Source of the DNA: Sabellastarte sp. h YS-2021
Taxonomy: Eukaryota; Annelida; Polychaeta; Sabellida; Sabellidae
Reading direction: 5' to 3'
Assembly (NCBI GenBank): GCA_964017235.1
Contig: OZ024933.1
Span: 56,712,255-56,776,254 of the forward strand
Length of the DNA: 64,000 nucleotides
The position numbers were made by a program, and so were the translations under genes. Shown piece after piece: positions 37,150 through 46,235 of the stretch. Below the pieces are notes generated by a model. The model was not told where the DNA came from, searched no databases, and worked only from the letters and a program-made list of their open reading frames with translations. Within the stretch, counting starts at the first letter, position 1. Each line of letters opens with the position of its first letter.

Positions 37150-37809
37150 CTACAAAATGATTACTGACAACAGATACTTGATTGGTCCTGTTTCATCCTG
37201 TTGCCAAAAGGTGTGACTGTGCTCACAGTAGTAAAAGTAATGCTCAATATTATCAATGGTCTGACACAGGTCGCATTGTGGTGATTCTTTTATATTCCAT
37301 TTTGCTAAATTATAGTTACAGTTTGTAACTCTATGCAAAATTTTATATTGTAGGGCAACAACAAAAGAATCTTTGACAATTTTTGAGGGTAAAGAGTAAA
37401 TCTTTTTCCAGTCAACCAAGTCTAAGAAGGGATAATACTCTATCCATTTATATTCACTAGTTGGAACAATTTGCTGAGATTCAATCAAATGGTTATATAC
37501 TTTTTTTAAATTAATCTTGCCAATGTTTTCAATACATAAGTTTGGAATGTTTAGAAGCAGGTTGACATTTGATTGTTTAGGCAACAAGTTTATCTTAGAC
37601 TTCATGCAGCTAACTAGCTTATTGTATCTCAGTAGGTCCAGGGAAACCCCAAATTTGGTTTCAATACTCTGTTTACTCAGGAATAACCCATCTTCATTAA
37701 CTATGTCCTGAACTTTGTTTACACCAACAACAGCCAAGTCATTGTATTCAGTAGTTATAGCCTTTTTTCCAATAAGTATAAGATCATTATAGAATAGTGG
37801 CTCAAGCAA
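37150..37809 (-). pseudogene. LINE ORF2 carboxy-terminal region with zinc motif
   Basis: This 219-residue frame matches the end of L1-type ORF2. DWKKIYSLPSKIVKDSF, then LQYKILHRVTNCNYNLAKW, then the zinc-binding series C-D-L-C, I-E-H-Y-F-Y-Y-C and H-S-H-T-F-W (about residues 180-206) resemble the zf-RVT element, thought to bind template RNA. The true protein would continue past the frame's stop, possibly in the adjacent frame (36830-37069). A 112-bp tandem duplication at its start separates it from the preceding piece. Confidence 0.8.
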
Positions 37810-37947
37810 AAATTTGGTTTTGGTTCAATTGTAATTAAACAACAGCCAAGTCATTGTATTCAGTAGTTATAGCCTTTTTTCCAATAAGTATAAGATCATT
37901 ATAGAATAGTGGCTCAAGCAAAAATTTGGTTTTGGTTCAATTGTAAT
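37726..37947. repeat. 112-bp tandem duplication inside LINE ORF2
   Basis: Two copies of one segment starting AACAACAGCCAAGTCATTGT lie at 37726-37835 and 37838-37947 with essentially no difference. The period is not a multiple of three, so the duplication breaks the ORF2 frame. The identity shows it arose after the LINE inserted, or very recently. Confidence 0.95.
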
Positions 37948-38460
37948 GAAATTATACCACGCAGATATGAGGCTACAGTAAAAAGAAGTTTTTGGTTTTG
38001 ACTTAAAACTTTTGTAGAAGCGCTTTTTGAGCAACTTTTCTTTGTCGAAATTCGACAGTGATTCCAGTAAAACCTTCCATTTAGCTTTAACAGGATCACA
38101 GTATCTTTTAATCCATATAACTTTCATTGCTGTAACAGTATCTAAAACAGATACCATCTTTAAACCCCCTCTTTCTATTGGTTGGAGGAGAGTGCTTTTG
38201 GAAACGAGATGTTTTCTATTGCTCCAGATAAAATTGAACAACAATCTATCTAGATCTGCTAAATATTTATCAGACAGAGGCACAACAGAAGCTAATGATA
38301 GAATATGTGGGACAACTAGACTTTTCACAATAGTAATTTTACCTTTCAAGGTTAGCGAACGTGGTTGCCATGAAAACAAAATATTTTTTATACTATCATG
38401 CTTTTCCTTAATATTTAAAGCAATTATTTCATCAGAATTAAGGGAAAACCATGTTCCCAA
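37867..38460 (-). pseudogene. LINE ORF2 segment after the RT core (thumb region)
   Basis: The frame contains LGTWFSLNSDEI at its beginning, then LTLKGKITIVKSLVVPHIL and FIWSNRKHLVSKSTLLQPIERGGL in separate blocks, all characteristic of the region after RT in L1/Tx1-type ORF2. Upstream, coding continues in another frame (LKLNKNKTEAM) between 38589 and 38500; the break lies at an A9 run near 38500. The carboxy end is cut by the 112-bp duplication. Confidence 0.8.
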
Positions 38461-38588
38461 GGTTTTAAATGGTCTATTTATCCAGCTTATTCCTATTTTT
38501 TTTTGTCTTCATATAGTGATCCGTCATTATATACTATCATAGCTTCTGTCTTATTTTTGTTCAGTTTAAGGCCTGCATATCGATCAAA

Positions 38589-39266
38589 TTATTCAAATGT
38601 CTGTATAGCTGACCTCACTGACCTGCTATCTTTTAAGAATAGCGTCATATCATCCGCTAACTGGCACAGCTTGATGCATGTATTATTTATGGTTATTCCT
38701 TTAACAACAGTCAAAGAACGCAATATAGTAGCAATAACCTCTGCTGGCAATAAAAATAATAGGGCACTAATAGGACAACCTTGTCGGATGCCTCTAGAGA
38801 GCTTAAAGTATGTGCATTGGTGGCCATTATTTGAGACACAGCTCTCAGTATCGCAGTACAGAATGGATATCCATCGTTGGAAGTTCACATCAAAACCATA
38901 ATGTTTCAAACAAATATTAAGGAAATTCCAATTTATGGTGTCAAAAGCCTTTTCAAAATCAACAAGAAGGATAATGCAGGGATGTTGATTTAGGTTATAA
39001 AATTCAATCATGTCGCCAATCAGTCTAGTGTTTTCACCACAAAATCTATTTTCCATATAACCTATTTGATCGGGATTTATAATTTCTTTCAAAGCTGTGT
39101 TCAATCTATTTGATAGTAATTTAGCCAAAATTTTGTAGTCTGCATTTAGAATTGACAATGGGCGCCAAGATTTCAAATCTGTTAGGTCTTTACCTTTCTT
39201 GGGTATCAAACAAAGGACACCTTGAGGTTGACTTAGTATCAACTTGCCTGATTCAAAGGCTTCCAA
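38589..39266 (-). pseudogene. LINE ORF2 reverse transcriptase core
   Basis: The RT domain synthesises cDNA at the nicked target. Visible in order: LIPKKGKDLTDLKSWRPLSI, LLVDFEKAFDTINW (first catalytic Asp), SRGIRQGCPISALLF, and QLADDMTLFL (the two active-site Asp; Leu replaces the usual aromatic residue before ADD). The frame ends at a TAA after QTFE, and the next codons read FDRYAGLKLNKN in the same frame, so this is a point nonsense mutation. Upstream, NKTPGPDGFPAEFYK is in a different frame near 39340-39300, after an A-rich run. Confidence 0.88.
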
Positions 39267-39351
39267 GTAGGTTTGAAAAACAATATCTGATATATCAATC
39301 CAACATATCTTGTAAAACTCAGCCGGAAAGCCATCAGGGCCAGGTGTTTTA

Positions 39352-39837
39352 TTATTTTTTCAATTCTAGGATTGCTTTTTTAACTTCCTCTAAACAAATT
39401 GGACGATCAAAAATTTCTTTTGATGTTTTGGAAATTTGAGGGAGGTTGCAGCTAAATAAATACTCATCAATACATTCATTAGAGACATTGTTAGGAGGAC
39501 ATGTATATAATTTAGAGTAGAATTCCTTCTGTGCTGAAAGGATTTCATCAGGCTTCTTCATGATCTTGTCTACGATAATTAAAGAACGAATGTGCTTTTT
39601 ATTGCTATTTGCCTTTTCAAGATTAAGGAAAAACTTTGTCGGTTTTTCATACTTCTCTGTAAATTTGGACCTTGTCCTTATGATGCAACCTCTTGCACAT
39701 TCGTTATAAATATTTTCAATTTTAGATTTTGTCCGATTTATTTCGTCAAGATAATCCAAAGTAGGTTGGGTACTTACCAACTCCTCTAATTCTGCCAACC
39801 TGTTTGACAGAGTTTTTAGTAAATCATTTGAACACAT
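39352..39837 (-). pseudogene. LINE ORF2 segment between endonuclease and RT
   Basis: The 161-residue frame covers the helical linker of L1-type ORF2: RGCIIRTRSKFTEKYEKPTK, FFLNLEKANSNKKHI, then ILSAQKEFYSKLY and EEVKKAILELKK. The motif 'R.r.k..e.GEk.tkyFlnLEk' is typical just before RT. It shifts frame at both ends: near 39880 against the endonuclease and at the A-run near 39355 against RT. Confidence 0.82.
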
Positions 39838-39841
39838 GTTT

Positions 39842-40765
39842 TTACGTATAGCAACGGTGATAGACTCTGTTTTGGATTCTGCATTTAATAAAATCCCAGA
39901 CTAAATTTTTATTTTGAAGATTTTGAGCATCTAATTTTGCTATGTTAATAGTATCTTTTATCACATTAATGTATTCATTATCTAGAAGAAGACCTGTGTT
40001 TAATTTCCAAAGACCCCTTCTACGCTTATTCTCAACTTCAATGTCGAAAATTAGAAGAAGTAAACTATGGTCTGATTTTATATTAGGAACAATATCTGTT
40101 TTGCACAGATGGTATTGCAAATGAGACAAGATAAGAAAATAATCAATTCTTGATTGGGAAAAACCAAAGCTGGTCTGTTCTCGTCTGGTAAATCTAGTTA
40201 TATTTGCATTCTTAAGTCGCCAAATGTCCATTAAATCTAATGTTTCACACATTTGCGAAAGAGAATCACCATAGGATGGGGTGCCAGTTGAGTTTGAATT
40301 TTTCAAATTATACAGACATATGTTAAGATCACCCCCTAAGATGATATTATCACCTACAAAATTTGACATTTGGTCATTAAGAAAACATCCAAAGTCAATC
40401 TGCTGAGACCTTTTATCAGATGTAGGGGCATATAGGTTTACTATTGTCAATGGGTAGGTGCCATAGTTGCACTGCAATAGGAGGAATCTACCATCGTTAT
40501 CACGAAATACCGAGCTAATATCAATCGGTACGTTTTTTGTTATAAGGATTGCCACACCTCTACAGTTAGAATTGCCATGTGAAAATTCAATTCTACCATC
40601 CCAATCCTGCTGCCATATTTGTTCTGAGTTAGCGGTTGAATGGCATTCTTGAAGTAAATAGACTCCAGAACCTTTAGATTTCAGCCACAGAAAGACTGCC
40701 ATACGTTTTTTGCGATCACCAAGACCACGGGCATTAAAATTAAATAAATTTAGAGTGTTACTCAT
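39842..40765 (-). pseudogene. LINE ORF2 APE-type endonuclease domain
   Basis: This 307-residue frame starts with MSNTLNLFNFNARGL, a normal ORF2 start. Catalytic landmarks of the APE/exonuclease III fold are all present: N11 (NFNARGL), E40 (LLQECHS), NLYAPTSDKRS, D146 and N148 (GGDLNICL), D208 (SRIDYFL) and S-D-H at 231-233. It would nick target DNA to start reverse transcription. The domain itself looks intact; the frame is lost just past it near 39880. Confidence in identity is high, in activity low because ORF2 is broken downstream. Confidence 0.9.
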
Positions 40766-41676
40766 GGATGTTAAAGTAAAAGTTTAAGTGCTCATCGCTT
40801 TGGTCAAATAACATTTGTAAAAAAGTACACACTGTACCACAATATACCAGAAAAGAAAAACATGCCAACTTGCATAAAAAAGGGGGAAAAAAAGAAAAAT
40901 GAAACAAAACAACATACAACAAAGCAAGCATACAAAACACATAACATAGTCATATACAAAAGGAGTGTGCAAGAAATACAGATAGTAAATAAAGAAAATC
41001 AACAGCTGGGCTTGACAAGCATCAGATGATGCAAATATCTTCATTTAATCAATATTTTAACTGACCAGTGTATATACTTTTCAACAAATTGGAAATAAAA
41101 GTTATCAGCTCAAATATTTGGTTTAGTTGTTCTTTAGCTTTAAACCAGCTTAAGTGCACAATATTTTAACAACAAATGATACAAACCCCAAACAAACCCC
41201 ATCCCCCCAGACTTGCCTACAGTATATGCTTTAGGAAAATTAGGAAAATAACAATAGCTAACTGGAGTGTAATTTCTTGTTTTCTACAATGCAACTGTAT
41301 GTGGTATCATGCTATCCTTATAAAAGGATTCTTGTTTTAACTAAATAGATTTGAAAACTATCAATCTTTTACTGGAATATACCGTAATAAAGGATATTAA
41401 TATGATACAGAAATATTTGCATACTTTAAAACAGTTTTAATGTGAATAGCATATACTTTTAATCTCTTACAAAAGTGTTCAACGCTTCACAATAATAAAA
41501 TGTAGGTATGTACTGGTACTTAATATAAGGATATAGTACTTTCATTATACAAACAGTCTTATGCCAAAAACTATTTGCAGGCATAAAAGCTATCCCAACA
41601 TAGTAGATGTATCTGTTATCTAAACAGGATGCCACTGCAAAGAAACATGTCAGATACTGAAAGTTAAGTTTTGAGT
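40766..41676 (-). other. LINE inter-ORF region
   Basis: About 910 bases separate the end of the ORF1 reading (41677) from the ORF2 start (40765). The minus strand here is T-rich, producing a very hydrophobic spurious frame at 40784-41044. I see no domain in it. It may be a genuine long inter-ORF spacer or hold a small insertion. Confidence 0.5.
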
Positions 41677-41856
41677 TTATTTAAGCATGTCTCTCACCTT
41701 CATCAAGGCCATACCCAATTGGTTTTTACCTTTCCAGTCATCTTGATTCCACAGCCCCTTGTCGTAAAGAGAGAGCCCAACACCAAACAATCTGTCATGA
41801 GGATTGGCTTCTGCTAAAAGAGTTTGTCCTGTGGCCTTCAGGAAGCAGAGCAGCTC
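41677..41856 (-). pseudogene. Carboxy-terminal third of the NADAR domain, shifted frame
   Basis: Starting at the last base of the CAG codon (41856), the minus strand reads ELLCFLKATGQTLLAEANP, then HDRLFGVGLSLYDKG, DDWKGKNQLGMALM and KVRDMLK before TAA at 41679-41677. This is the usual end of NADAR proteins ('L..TG...L.EA.P.D..wG.Gl', 'W.G.N.LG..LM.vR..L'). Restoring frame needs one missing base, so the LINE's ancestor had one continuous ORF1. No slippery sequence is present at the joint. Confidence 0.85.
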
Positions 41857-42974
41857 TGTAAGAATTTCGCTGTGAGACCAGTGATAAGGATTGCCTCAAT
41901 TTCTGATTCCCAGACGTCCTGTTTAAAGTTTTTCACTTCCTTCCCCCATTGCTTAATCAGAACTGGATTGTCTTCCTTCTGAATTTCATACAGGTTTTCT
42001 TGATCATTGAAGACTCGAGCCTTTTCACAAATTAAGAACTGCTCCATGCTGGTATAGGTGACATCGCGAACATTAAAGGTACACTTGAAATGGTTGAACA
42101 GCTTGCTGTGGGATCTAAAAAAGCCTGTTATGCCATTCCTTGATACATTGAATAGGTTATCTAGTGTGAATGGTTGTGGCAACCTGCAAATGTGCTTTAC
42201 ACCATAAGACTTGGCATTGAGTATCAGTTTGTCCCCTCTCAGCTTCAGGCTCTGAATCGCGGCTTGGTCATTATGTTTCTTTAAGTCACGCAAGGCTGCA
42301 AATATAGGGTAAAGAGCTCGATTGTCAGAGTCCATCTGTTGAGACATGTCATCAGTAAGAATGATGTTATACTTTTTCTTCGGGGCTTCTCTGGCTTGCA
42401 GAGCAGTGATCTTGTCTTTATAATGTGCAAACCTAACCATAACCATTCTGTCACCATACTTCTTAAATTTCCCAAGTCTGTGTATCCTCTCGAATGTCCT
42501 TGGCCCAAATCTGTTTTCAGGATGCAGGAACTCATTAAAAAGTCCAGTAACACGTACTTCCAGATTCTCACCACTTGATTCTTTCAGTTTTATTATTCTG
42601 AGATTGTTTTTGCGCTGATAGCTTTCTACCTTCTCAATTTGTTGCTTTAGTGCTATATTTTCTGTTTCCAGGTCATTTATTTTTTGTTGTAGGCTTGTTG
42701 TTGTCTTCTCATGATTACTTTTTAAAATTTTTATATCCATTTTGACATCTGCTAATTCTGCTTGTAGAGGTGACATGTATGTTTCAAACTTTTCTTCTAA
42801 AAGGTCAGACAGTATAGAACGCCATTCTTTTTTGTCTATCACGGTGTGTGTTTCTGGAGAGAAAGACATCTCTGTATTAAGTCTCTTGCTAGCAGGAGTT
42901 GACATTATAATATATCTGGATGTGCCATATGTTGGCAAACCAGAAAATCCAATGTAACAGTTAATCTCTGTCAC
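41838..42974 (-). CDS. LINE ORF1: coiled coil, RRM-like, CTD, then NADAR domain
   Basis: 378 residues from the first Met; the more likely start is the Met at residue 24 (42905, MSTPASKR). Residues about 66-118 form a coiled coil (EENTIAL-like heptads), for trimerisation. Residues 119-195 are the RRM-like core of L1/Tx1 ORF1 proteins (YQRKNNLRI, FERIHRLGKF, MVMVRFAHYKDK). Residues 196-258 match the CTD (IILTDDMSQ, LRGDKLILNAKSYG). From about 280 the protein turns into a NADAR (YbiA-like) domain: GFFRSHSKLFNHF, YTSMEQFLICEKARVFND, NPVLIKQWGKEVKNF, VWESEIEAIL, GLTAKFL. The frame then breaks at 41856 and the domain's last third continues in the overlapping frame. The first part should bind RNA; NADAR domains handle ADP-ribose-linked substrates. 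Fusion is direct, with no stop between parts. Confidence 0.87.
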   Translation of the reverse strand: MTEINCYIGFSGLPTYGTSRYIIMSTPASKRLNTEMSFSPETHTVIDKKEWRSILSDLLEEKFETYMSPLQAELADVKMDIKILKSNHEKTTTSLQQKINDLETENIALKQQIEKVESYQRKNNLRIIKLKESSGENLEVRVTGLFNEFLHPENRFGPRTFERIHRLGKFKKYGDRMVMVRFAHYKDKITALQAREAPKKKYNIILTDDMSQQMDSDNRALYPIFAALRDLKKHNDQAAIQSLKLRGDKLILNAKSYGVKHICRLPQPFTLDNLFNVSRNGITGFFRSHSKLFNHFKCTFNVRDVTYTSMEQFLICEKARVFNDQENLYEIQKEDNPVLIKQWGKEVKNFKQDVWESEIEAILITGLTAKFLQSCSAS

Positions 42975-43310
42975 AGTATATTATTAACACAACTGTATCC
43001 TAACTGTTTGATAAAGTCTTCAAAAGAGTTTCTAGAACAAAATATTTATCCCTTTAATACCGCTAAGGGTACCAACTTTAAAGGCTTAATGCCTATAACT
43101 GTGAATTCCACCGTCTAGTTTGAACAACATTTTGAACACAAAATGGGGCAACCTGGGAGGTGGTTCAACCACTGAGGAACACCTTTAGCCCAGGATGTAC
43201 CTCGTGTAGTGTGAAAGGGACATAAAAAACCTTTCAATACAAATTTAATTACATTAGAGACTTTTAACATGTTACACTTTTTAATAAACTGTCATCGTAA
43301 AGGATTTAGC
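42975..43310. other. Possible LINE 5' UTR and unassigned repeat
   Basis: No frame recognised. It contains CTTTAATACCGCTAAGGGTA and GCCCAGGATGTACCTCGTG, which I cannot assign. The LINE's 5' UTR should lie here on the minus strand but its end is not visible. Confidence 0.35.
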
Positions 43311-43465
43311 AATAGGACACTAATTCTAATAGCACTTTTATAACGCTTAATCTCTGTCAAAAGACAGATTCTAAGGCGCATCACACAAAAACATTGTTTA
43401 ATATTGAAAAACCAGAGACATTGCAGGGGTCAGCACCGCGGAGAAAGCAGAAGGAGATTGGAAAT

Positions 43466-44047
43466 TTAGGGTGGGTATGCTTTTCCAAAGAGGTATGACT
43501 TCAACTTTGACCTGAAAGAGGAAAGTGAGTTTGCAGAGCGGACCTCATCAGGAAGGTCATTCCAAATCATAGGTGCATCATACGCAAAACTGAGTCCAAA
43601 ATGTTTTCGAGACTTGAAAACTGAAGCAAAGTGGGGAGCCTCAAGAAATATGCCATCAGATTGACTTCGACGTGTGTTATATGCACTATGTCTGGGAATC
43701 AGGAAGGGTTCAAAGTATTTGGGGTTACCACTGTGTAGGAACTTATATACCAGCATGGCAGTCTTAAAGATAGAACGGTACTTAATCGGCAACCAATGTA
43801 GTGCTTTTCTAACTGGAGTGATGTGTGAGTACTTGGTGGTGTTGGCAACAATTCTGGCAAGGCTATTCTGAACACACTGAAGTTTGCGCAGATCTAGAAT
43901 TGAGAGACCTCTGAACAGAGAGTTACAGTAATCAAGTCGACTTCCGACCAGAGCATTGGCAGCCATAAGAGCCGCTTCATGTGTCAGATGTCCTCGGAGT
44001 CGCTTAAGATCCCGGACATGAGCAAAACAAGCCTTGCAGACCTTCAT
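43466..44047 (-). pseudogene. CR1/L2-like LINE pol, carboxy-terminal block
   Basis: 193 residues: NALVGSRLDYCNSLFRGL, LQCVQNSLARIVANTTKYSH, then ITPVRKALHWLPIKYRSIFK and MIWNDLPDEVRSANSLSSF. This is the long conserved post-RT block of CR1/L2-group pol proteins and ends with the normal KAYPP-type terminus. It is separated from the RT frame by a break between 44047 and 44217. Confidence 0.85.
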
Positions 44048-44216
44048 AACATGGCAAGAAAATGAGACATCTGAATCAAACCAGGTGATATAAGATTACC
44101 AAGTATGTTGACCGGGAAGGACTGATTAAGTTTTTCGCACTGAGACTTTGAGCCAAACACAATGAATTTGGTCTTATCAGGATTTAGCTTGAGCTTATTT
44201 GTACAGAGCCATCTCT

Positions 44217-44570
44217 TTACATCTTCAAGGCAGTGTGACAGCTTATCAAGGGCCGAGGCAACAGATGTACATACAATTGTGTGTCATCAGCGTAGAACTG
44301 GAAACTAATACCAGGATGATTCTGTATGACTTTACTCAGTGGAGTAGTATAGAGTGAAAAAAGGATTGGCCCCAGGACAGAGCCTTGAGGCACACCATAC
44401 AACAACTTTTTGGCATCAGATAAAATTGACCCAATCTTAATGCACTGAACACGGTCTGAGAGATAAGACTTAAACCAATCGAGGACAACCCCGCTCACAC
44501 AAAACCAGGAGCTAAGAGAATTAAGTAGCGTATCATGATCAATAGTATCAAACGCTGCAGATTGATCCAA
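44217..44570 (-). pseudogene. CR1/L2-like LINE pol, RT catalytic part
   Basis: 117 residues carry the first catalytic Asp region (MDQSAAFDTIDHDTLL), FKSYLSDRVQCI, LYGVPQGSVLGPILFSLY and the active site FQFYADDTQLYVH, with the aromatic-A-D-D intact. Upstream coding continues to at least 44610 (VVLLDQSAAF). The frame is lost after YVHLL. It is a dead, 5'-truncated copy. Confidence 0.88.
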
Positions 44571-44617
44571 GAGAACGACAGCAGTAGCCTCACCTTTAGC
44601 TACTAAAAACTACACTA

Positions 44618-44851
44618 CTGCCTTGCTACCAATTATCACCGGCTACCAATTATCACCAGACAGAATTCAAACAGATATAACTTCACCAAAGTAGAATCCT
44701 AAGTCTAGCAAATAAGGTAAAACTATTTCCAAAGTGAATGGAACTAATACACAACAAAAAGCTTTCAAAATATATGACCATTACTGAAATATAAACGTTT
44801 TATTTTCTGATGGCGATAATTGGTAGCCGGCGATAATTGGTAGCAAGGCAG
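44618..44851. mobile_element. Tc1/mariner-type MITE with TA target duplication
   Basis: 234 bp with inverted ends. The left end reads CTGCCTTGCTACCAATTATC, then ACCGGCTACCAATTATCACC. The right end is its complement, with G for A in two places. Each end contains two copies of GCTACCAATTATCRCC. TA flanks both sides (44616-44617 and 44852-44853), the signature of Tc1/mariner-type transposases. No coding capacity. The short tandem sub-terminal motif may be the transposase binding site. Confidence 0.85.
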
Positions 44852-44853
44852 TA

Positions 44854-45514
44854 TCCTAGGTTATTTTATATACAAAGAAAAGGTGAAATGTTTAAATCAT
44901 CCGTGTGTTTATATGCTTTGTTTCACTCCTCAGGCAAAAGACCTGTAAATATCACTTGCCTATGTACTATGTGTTAATTGAAGCATTATTGCTTCACAGG
45001 GTTATCAGAGAATGAACTGAAAAGAAAAACACACTTCCCCCACACAGATCGTCCAACAAGGACAACATTAAAAAGTTGAATATGGTTTAAAACAAAATAG
45101 GGTGAGCTATTTTTAACTCAATCACTGTACTTGTGTGAACTCAGAAACACACGCAAAGCCACTGTCCTAGCACAAATCACCGGTAAAGTGCAAAACATAA
45201 AACTCATAGTTTTATATGAACTGTAATATACTTTCCTTTCTTTAAATGGATGCAGCTCTGAACTTCTTGTTTACCAAATGCTGTGAATTTGGTTCTAACT
45301 GTCAATGTCTTTCATAGGAACAAAACACAAATTCATTTAATTATCCCCCAATTGGGTTTGTTAGCTTGATATCCAATACACAACTGACAAATATGGTCTA
45401 TTTCTGGGATGTCACCATCATTGCACATGATTTCTTTATGTACGAGAAATTGGGTCACTACTAGGGTCAGCTGGGGCTAACCACAATGTAGACATTGAGA
45501 GCTATCGTTCAGTA
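44854..45514. other. Gene-free DNA
   Basis: Nothing recognised. Confidence 0.45.
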
Positions 45515-46235
45515 AACCCCACTGTTAGGGTTTCACTATTGAGTAATATGCCCAATACTAACAAGTACTGGGGTCGGTTTCACTAAAGGACTTAGCCCGG
45601 ACTTAGATTTAAAAGTTAAGACTTTGTTCTTAAAATGAGGCTATGTCTGTGGTCTTAGACCTAGAGGATTTCACAAAGCTCTTAAGTCTAGTCTTTGGTT
45701 AAGTCTAGCCAGGAATGGACTTTGTAAACAAAGACTTAAATATGACCGCCATATATTTTTTCTCACTTAAAAATTTGAAATGCTTGAAAGTAAAGAATAA
45801 ATACATAGAAAACTTCCCTAAGTTAGTCTTTGGGATATTTATGTGGGTACAAGGATTTCTATTGCAAAACAGCATTTTTTGAAAGATAATATGATGAGGT
45901 AAACAAAGGATACATGTCACCCATAAAATATTTTGGCTAGAAAGTCCTGGCCAAGTCTGAGACCCTTTGTGAAAACCGGCCCCTGGAACTAATTGAGAAA
46001 TGTGAAACGACAAATCACAGAATTTGGGGGCAAAGTATTCATATACCTTGGGGCTGGCCATCAAATAGGGATATAGTGGGGTTTATAATAGCCACACTCC
46101 TCAAAAGTAGCAAAAACCATAAAATTTGGCAGATCTCGGCCCTAACGGCTCTTGCTATCCAATATGTTCTTGTAGTTCCTAGTTTTTTTGGGTTTTTTGT
46201 TTTGCTTATTTGTTCTTCCTCCATGTGCTGTCAGA
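45515..46235. repeat. Palindromic family P (copy 2), interrupted by a MITE
   Basis: The left part has GCCCAATACTAACAAGTACTG and then is interrupted at 45571-45982. The right part resumes with ACAGAATTTGGGGGCAAAGT and the inverted repeat around TCTCGGCCCTAACGGCTCTTG. Without the insertion it matches 7730-8062 and 56150-56465. Confidence 0.7.
45571..45982. mobile_element. 412-bp MITE, CTG target duplication
   Basis: Ends are GGGTCGGTTTCACTAAAGGA and the complement of CCCTTTGTGAAAACCGGCCC, an imperfect inverted repeat of about 20 bases. CTG flanks both sides (45568-45570 and 45983-45985). The related repeats at 7730 and 56150 carry a single CTG at this place (GTACTGGA), so they serve as empty sites. 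A minus frame at 45705-46064 crosses its border and is not a gene. A 3-bp duplication fits PIF/Harbinger-like transposition, but the family is not certain. Confidence 0.85.

Larger units (their letters stand above)
36830..42974 (-). mobile_element. L1/Tx1-like LINE with a NADAR-bearing ORF1
   Basis: A two-ORF non-LTR retrotransposon on the minus strand: ORF1 (42974 to 41677), a spacer of about 0.9 kb, then ORF2 (40765 to about 37150) with APE endonuclease, reverse transcriptase and a terminal Cys/His zinc motif. The order and the ORF1 type point to the L1/Tx1 group. All domains can be followed, but ORF2 is broken by frameshifts, one stop codon and a 112-bp tandem duplication, and ORF1 by one shift, so this copy is inactive. 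The 5' and 3' ends are not sharply visible. Confidence 0.85.
43320..44615 (-). mobile_element. 5'-truncated CR1/L2-like LINE
   Basis: The minus strand encodes RT from DQSAAFDTIDHDTLL onward, the post-RT block and a 3' UTR whose end (complement of TATAACGCTTAATCTCTGTC near 43340) matches the 3' end at 25690-25960. The 5' end is lost; a MITE at 44618-44851 lies directly beyond it. It sits upstream of, and in the same orientation as, the L1/Tx1-like LINE, but is a separate family. Confidence 0.8.

Noticed and set aside
38027..38901. Plus-strand frames of 171 and 132 residues
   Set aside because: They are antisense to LINE ORF2, whose minus-strand motifs are clear.
40784..41044. 86-residue, very hydrophobic minus-strand frame between LINE ORF1 and ORF2
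   Set aside because: It arises from T-rich sequence; an overlapping frame is equally hydrophobic. No start context or domain supports it as a membrane protein.
45705..46064. 119-residue minus-strand frame
   Set aside because: It crosses the border between a MITE and the family P repeat, so it cannot be an old gene.
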